Origin: Hyalella azteca
Taxonomy: Eukaryota > Arthropoda > Malacostraca > Amphipoda > Hyalellidae
NCBI RefSeq assembly: GCF_000764305.2
Contig: NW_025933399.1
Span: forward strand, 327,766 to 391,765
DNA: 64,000 nt
Direction: 5' to 3'
The notes below the pieces were generated by a model. That model worked only from the letters and a program-made list of their open reading frames with translations, did no database searches and was not told the origin of the DNA. Positions within the stretch are counted from its first letter, which is position 1. The number at the start of each line of letters is the position of its first letter. Below are positions 58,901 to 64,000 of this stretch, in pieces. Made by a program: the position numbers and the translations under genes.

Positions 58901-60285
58901 GACGCGACCCGAGCGAATTTAAAAATAAACTTTTTCGTTCGTCCGCCTTCACAAACTTTGCGCGTAGCACCACAATCTGAATTATCAACACAATTTGAAT
59001 TAGCAACATTTAACATGAATAGTAACAAAGTACACAAAGGTACATAACAAAGGCACCCAATGGTCCCCCACAGGGCGGGTCTGCCGGGGCGGTGGTGTCT
59101 CCTGAAGGCTGTGTGTGCCGTGGCTGCCGAGCCTCTGTCAGAGTTCGGGCTGCTGGGGGAGATGCTGAACCTGTTCCTGGCGTGAGTGCAAACACGGCGC
59201 GCTAGGCCGGCTTATAGGCGGCCATAGACTTGTGCATGGTTGGCCGCTCATACCGCATGGCATTACGTTCCTCTCACGTAATGGCTGGCGGCCAATTATT
59301 GCATGTCATGATGGCTGGCGGCCAATTATCTCCTGCAATGTTGGCTGGCGGCCAATTATTGCATGTCATGATGGCTGGCGGCCAATTATCTCCTGCAATG
59401 ATGGCTGGCGGCCAATTATTGCATGTCATGATGGCTGGCGGCCAATTATTATACGTCACGATGGCCGGTGACCGAATATATCACGTGCAATGATGCTCGG
59501 CGATCAATTATTTTATCAAAGATTCTGATAAAGCGTAAAAAATATAACTCACTACTCACTGCAGTGAGTGACAGAGAGCGCATTTTCTCGTCGACGAAAA
59601 CGTGAAGTCACGGACGGATAGACGGACAGACAGACGGACATGACGAGCACAACAGGGCATTTTTCCAATAAATGAGAAAATGCGCTAAAAATGGTCATGC
59701 ATGATGACGGCAAACGCTGCCAAATGGACTCGGTAGTTGCAATATTTATTTATATTGAATTTATAAATGCTATCCTGACATGCTTCTATGGACGAAAAAT
59801 TAAATGTTTTTTCACTCTCATGGTAATAAATGCTCATACAAACCATGTGCTGCCCAACCTGAATGGATAATATGTTTGTTCGTTACCGATTTAATTATCG
59901 TTGAAAACCATGGCTAACATGTCGCTTTAATATATTCTAATATAATAAATGCTCATAGATGGTGTCTGAATTTTGGAAATCAATAATAAAAACAAACGAA
60001 TAAGCTATACAATCTAGTTAGCATGCAAGGATAGGTTCTTTATTGTATTAATTTTCACAAAAGAGCGCATAACCTGACTGAGAGCTGATTTTATTCTTGG
60101 ATATCGGTAGAGCTGGATACGGAGATGGATCTCCAGCGCTGGTGGAGTATATGATTGCCGAGGAGATCGGTTACATGGATGGATCCTGCGACCGGCACTT
60201 CCAGGCGTGCCCGGTGGATCTGGTGGATCTGCTTGCGTCTGGAGCGTCAGTCCTTGGCGGAGGATTGTCATCTGCTGCTGCGTAG
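55476..60285 (+). CDS. DM4/DM12 family protein gene 2, 5 exons, 472 aa
   Basis: Exons 55,476-55,925, 56,617-56,722, 57,986-58,565, 59,074-59,181 and 60,111-60,285 join with phases 0, 1, 2, 2 to 1,419 bases. Conserved blocks: [60 protein letters not shown] (Cys 387 and 393) and EYMIAEEIGYMDGSC with C-x6-C (Cys 441 and 448). A hydrophobic segment (TCLVVVLVICMCWSL) near residues 82-96 should be a signal anchor; starting at the second ATG (55,593) would bring it closer to the N-terminus. Exon 3 carries a polar region of about 170 residues unlike gene 1. Tandem paralogue of gene 1, 3.7 kb downstream. Function unknown. Confidence 0.88.
55926..56616. other. DM4/DM12 gene 2 intron 1, no feature seen
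   Basis: AT-rich spacer. Confidence 0.5.
56617..56722 (+). CDS. DM4/DM12 gene 2 exon 2
   Basis: Acceptor AATTTCAG, donor AAGT/GTGAGC. 35 codons plus one base: VKDRKKRYLAFPDDSTLTFK then VAFSIPVGSMYNGNK, aligned block for block with gene 1 exon 2. Confidence 0.88.
57242..57642. mobile_element. TA-flanked MITE (Tc1/mariner-like) in gene 2 intron 2
   Basis: 401 bp with ends GGGCAACGTGGGGCAGCG and, as reverse complement of the right end, GGGTAACATGGGGCAGCG (16 of 18 match), each bordered by TA. No transposase. Confidence 0.75.
57986..58565 (+). CDS. DM4/DM12 gene 2 exon 3
   Basis: Acceptor CTTTTCAG, donor GACGG/GTAAAT. Starts LEKYIEYAFIIQLPTEKLIF, then FHYPGKAKGPHDKGYGTPRP and a long Ser/Glu/His/Asn-rich part, ending LLGFKSIEKTFD. 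Same phases as gene 1 exon 3. Confidence 0.88.
59074..59181 (+). CDS. DM4/DM12 gene 2 exon 4 (first cysteine pair)
   Basis: 108 bases, acceptor CCCCACAG, donor [28 protein letters not shown] then LSEFGLLGEMLNLFLA. Even the intron bases before it (AAGGCACCCAA) match gene 1, showing a recent duplication or conversion of this exon. Confidence 0.9.
59279..59470. repeat. 30-bp minisatellite in gene 2 intron 4
   Basis: Six to seven units of ATGGCTGGCGGCCAATTATT plus ten bases; each carries a CCAAT box. Confidence 0.95.
59577..59686. mobile_element. 110-bp MITE with perfect 13-bp inverted ends
   Basis: Starts AGCGCATTTTCTC and ends with its exact reverse complement GAGAAAATGCGCT; the middle has a GACGGACAGACAGACGGAC run. 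No target duplication could be fixed. Confidence 0.75.
59690..60110. other. Rest of gene 2 intron 4, no feature seen
   Basis: AT-rich spacer. Confidence 0.5.
60111..60285 (+). CDS. DM4/DM12 gene 2 exon 5 (second cysteine pair, stop)
   Basis: Acceptor ATCGGTAG. AGYGDGSPALVEYMIAEEIG, then GSCDRHFQACPVDLVDLL and a short Gly/Ala/Ser end before the stop. The bases for VDLVDLL resemble the 17-bp array just downstream. Confidence 0.88.
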
Positions 60286-60357
60286 ATGCATTTTAATATT
60301 TTAATTTAGTTTATGGCTTGTGATGACTGAAGCACTTCCCGGTGGATCTCGTGGATA

Positions 60358-60605
60358 AGAAAATCTGGTGGACAGGTGGATCTGGTGGACAGGTGGATCT
60401 GGTGGACAGGTGGATCTGGTGAACAGGTGGATCTGGTGGACAGGTGGATCTGGTGGACAGGTGGATCTGCTGATCAGGTGGATCTGGTGAACAGGTGGAT
60501 CTGGTGGACAGGTGGATCTGGTGAACAGGTGGATCTGGTGGACAGGTGGATCTGGTGATCAGGTGGATCTGGTGGACAGGTGGATCTGGTGGACAGGTGG
60601 ATCTA
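60358..60605. repeat. 17-bp GGTGGATCTGGTGGACA minisatellite after gene 2
   Basis: About 14 units starting some 70 bases after the stop codon. The unit resembles GGTGGATCTGGTGGATCTGC, the coding bases for VDLVDLL in the last exon. Confidence 0.95.
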
Positions 60606-63430
60606 GAAGGTTAGATCGCTTTTGAAACATTGATCGTGACTGAAGGTACGAGCTTCATTGAAACTTTTCATCCCCTATATATATATTGATACATTGGTTA
60701 ATATCAGAATCTATCCTATCTGGGGAGGATTGATCCAAAATGAAAAAGGTTAATTTCGTGTATTGGATTATGTCGAGCATATAGGAGACTTAACCTTCGT
60801 AATAGGATTTATCGCTGAAGGGTTTAGATTGTTTATTCGTGGAACTTGATATTTTTTGAATATTTTTTATTCAAAAATATCAAGTTATTATTAGAGTTAT
60901 TATTTTATTGTTTTTATTTTTTATAATGAGTTTTTATTCATAATACTGATGGAAAATAAATGTCCCTAAAATTATTCATAAAATCAGAAATACGATGAAT
61001 CTTTGCAAGTGAAATACTCTTATTCTGGGAAATTCTGATCCGATCTCATTTATTTAAATGTTGCAGATAAAGTCGCTTCAGCTAACAGACTTGACGAGTG
61101 GGGAGCTCTTGTAAATAGGGAAGAAATTATTTTATTCGTTACCTACAGATTATTATTATAGTAATATAATTACGTATAATCATTATGTTAGATTATAATG
61201 TATATTAATATAATAATAATTATATCAATACAGCAAGTTATAATCATAATAATTTTGAATTAGCCTGTGGAATGAGTTGAAAGAAAATAAAAGAGGAATA
61301 TACACACAGTTTAGCGACCGTTGTTATTTGACACCATTTTACAAATTTTGAAAAAGTGTTTTTAGATGTTTTACGATTCAAGTTCGATAATTTTGCAAAT
61401 CCAAAAATTCTTCCAAAAATAATTCGTTGATTAATATTAATTTCTATCATTTGTTAGTAAAAACTATTAATAAATAAAGATATCTATATAATAAATCGCT
61501 AAAATAACATTGCAGTTTGTGAAATCGTCCTATTCTTTGAAAGTTTTTCTTTTTATTCTAAATGTGATTTCGTAGATAATTATTATTCGTTCTAAAATTT
61601 CCCGAGAAAAGAATAATAACATTAACTCTAATTTTAATAGTTTAAGTGCATTAGAAAAATCTATAATAATGACTGAAAATATTTGTAAATAATCCTGAGC
61701 GCATGACGATATTGCAGCTCACATTTGAATTCTTGAACGGAAAAGAAAATAAATTATTGACGCGTCTGTCATTTCCGGGAGCTCGGAATACGGATAAATG
61801 GCATCATGAGAGAACGATGTTATTTTATGAGAATATATCCAGTAATTCGAGAGAATTAAATAAAGGATTTCATGTTTAGCTTCAATTGAGCATTTAATTT
61901 CATTGAACTTTATTTAAAACATTTCACCAGAAGCACAATTGTAGTACTCTTAATGCTTGAAGACGATTAATAATACTTACATTCATGCGTTCGAATCTTT
62001 TACAAATTTTCCGTTCATTTCATTACTTTTTATTTCGCAAGGACACTTTCTTAGGCAAAAATAAAGCTTCAATTCTTCACCATTATTTTGAATATCCACA
62101 CACGAACAACCTGACGCCAGGTAAAGTATCTGCTTCACAGAAGGCTCCCCTTCCATATTTTCAAAAGATTTCAAAAGTTCAACCTCGAAATGTGACATTT
62201 TTTAGCACATTTTTAACGAGACAACGCTCGTGAAAAGTGAGATGCTGCGATACTTCTTAAGGGAGTCGACTGCCTCCAAAGAATTATTTCACTCTTATTA
62301 TTATTATTATTTAGATATTGTTTAATTCGTTAAAATGCATTAAAATGTTCTAAATTTAAATTGCAAAATAAGCAGCTTCTCAAGCGTCTATACGAGCACG
62401 GTTCCTCACTTTGGTTGTGACACACGAAGGTTCTTAATATTTGAAGAGGTCTCGAGACCTTAAGGATATGGAATCCTTTTCTTGTTCGAGAATGAAGCCC
62501 TAAATGAAAGCAATAATAAATGAAGTTTAAAGAAATTAATGTAATTTAGATTGCAGTTTTTAAATTTAAAGCGTTTTCTATGAGCAGCGTGTAACAAATT
62601 TATCATACAAAAAACAGTTTGAGGGAAAATTTTTACTTGAGCAATAAGGGGAAGCTCAGAGTTTTCTGGGAGTACACGATCGTGATTTAGATTGCAAATT
62701 CCGTTAAATTGGAAATATATCGCAATTTTGATGGGATTCCATGATTCGTGATTATATGATTGTGAATGGCTCGAATAACGCTGAAATAAATCAAATTGCA
62801 TCATGAGATGTAAATACTACATATGTCGGCCACCTGCAATTCTAGCGCAACTATTCAATTGGTTGAGTCAACGTGGATGAAAAATAAATTCACACAAATA
62901 TTCAGGACATTCTTTGATATTTTAAACAATTATAAATTATCCATCATTATATGATAATGGGAATAAAATATGAAATTCTGCATTAACCCATTCGTCCCTT
63001 CCTGAATTTATTGGTTACGCTAAATGTTTATTCTGTTTTTCATATGAATTCGCAACATTTTGTTAAGCCACAAATACGAATTCCTAATTTGTTTCTTTCA
63101 ATTCGTATTACATTTCAAATCCACTTCAAGTAATTCGTATCTTATTTATGAACGCTACAAAACGTGCACTAGCATACATATCGAAATTAATGGAAAAGTT
63201 ATTTTGAATTATATTGATAGTCCTTAAAAGTTTCAATAATTACCTTGCACATGCATTGCTTTGTGTGTAGTTTTTTTATTATTTTGGGTCTGAATACACC
63301 ACGTTTTTTATGTAATAAACCTATTCTTCCAAGGATTGAATGGACAAAATTTGCATGTGATTACATTTTACAGGTAAATTTAAATCTAGGATTAAATAAA
63401 CAACATTTTTCGAATACGACTGTAACAACA
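60606..63430. other. No gene seen; AT-rich
   Basis: Chance frames only; TTATTATTATTATT near 62,297. Confidence 0.55.
60955..60960 (+). promoter_or_regulatory. Possible polyadenylation signal of DM4/DM12 gene 2
   Basis: AATAAA about 670 bases after the stop codon. If used, the 17-bp array at 60,358-60,605 lies in the 3'UTR. Confidence 0.25.
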
Positions 63431-63469
63431 TACGATAACCCACCGTTTTCCAGGGTTGGATGTGTATTT

Positions 63470-63660
63470 ATTTTTTCTAGGATTATTTGGATTATTAGCC
63501 AAATAATCAGGATTATAATATATATTTATATTTGGATTATTATCCGAAATATATTTATTTATTAAATATTTGGATTATTATCCAAAAAATAATCAGCAAC
63601 TCCCCGACGTCCCGTGTATTTGGATTATTATCCAAATAATCAGGGTTATTATCAGGGTTG
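63470..63660. repeat. Repeated imperfect palindrome TTTGGATTATTATCCAAA
   Basis: At least four occurrences of TTTGGATTATTATCC or its variants, each almost self-complementary, joined by AATAATCAGGATTAT words. Confidence 0.85.
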
Positions 63661-63664
63661 TATT

Positions 63665-64000
63665 TATTTTCTAGGTTTTGATAGAGATCGTCAACAATCA
63701 ACGACATTTGTTGGCCGCTACTTCAAACGGCGGTGACCGCGAGTTAGAGAAATGATCCGCTGTCTCGTCGTCCCTCTGTCCCGACATTCATTAAAGAAAC
63801 TCCCGCGTGGGAATCATGGTGAAAGCGCTCATTTGCTGGGAAAATTCCCACGAGATATTGGGAAGAGTGTACTGTGTTTTGTCCTAGAATCTATGGCGTT
63901 GATGATGTAGGAAGAGTTTCGCACATAGGTCCTTCACTACGCGATTACAAGCACGTATATCTCCAGGACAAGGAGCTATACACCAACCGTTATTCGTATC
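63665..64000. other. No gene seen
   Basis: GC content rises slightly; no frame, splice pair or RNA gene recognised before the window ends. Confidence 0.45.

Overview
The window is nuclear DNA of an animal, almost certainly an arthropod. It is AT-rich, has spliced genes with long introns, minisatellites in nearly every few hundred bases, a CR1-like LINE with a partner SINE, and two genes of the DM4/DM12 family, which I know only from arthropods. A crustacean (for example an amphipod) would fit, but the sequence does not settle this. Three single Ns and two Nextera transposon-end sequences show that this is a short-read mate-pair assembly with local joining errors.

Layout. 1-18,086: no gene that I can support; many tandem arrays, one tRNA-derived SINE (about 15,162-15,408), a 23-bp palindrome (11,582-11,629) and a 56-bp satellite rich in inverted repeats (14,395-14,905). 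18,087-28,836, minus strand: a MYST-family histone acetyltransferase gene of the KAT7/HBO1 (Drosophila chameau) type. I could chain 15 exons with consistent phases into 3,036 coding bases (1,011 residues); only the exon with the start codon is missing. 28,840-43,900: a transposon-rich interval with a head-to-head pair of TA-flanked elements, a 0.85-kb inverted repeat pair, two CR1-like LINE copies, a short MITE-like family, a decayed gypsy-type RNase H fragment and both adapter artefacts. 43,903-51,821 and 55,476-60,285, plus strand: two tandem DM4/DM12 genes, each with five coding exons and identical intron phases (0, 1, 2, 2), so they are a duplicated pair. A third LINE copy lies inverted inside intron 2 of the first gene. 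A strong TATA box at 52,933 may be the promoter of the second gene. 60,606-64,000: AT-rich, no gene seen.

The most striking pattern is that several minisatellites do not sit at random inside introns. They begin exactly at, or run across, a 5' splice site, so that the exon end plus the donor GT is the unit that has been copied: the donors of the KAT7 exons ending at 24,828, 22,927 and 20,264, and of DM4/DM12 gene 1 exons ending at 45,013 and 50,622 (about 20 tandem donors there). A likely further case follows the TATA promoter at 53,034. This suggests a recurring local process in which splice donors seed tandem duplication. It produces arrays of competing donors, whose reading consequences differ: immediate stop in one, in-frame 6- or 12-residue insertions in others.

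The genes do not form an operon-like unit. KAT7/HBO1 is a chromatin enzyme; the DM4/DM12 proteins are probably secreted or membrane-anchored, of unknown function.
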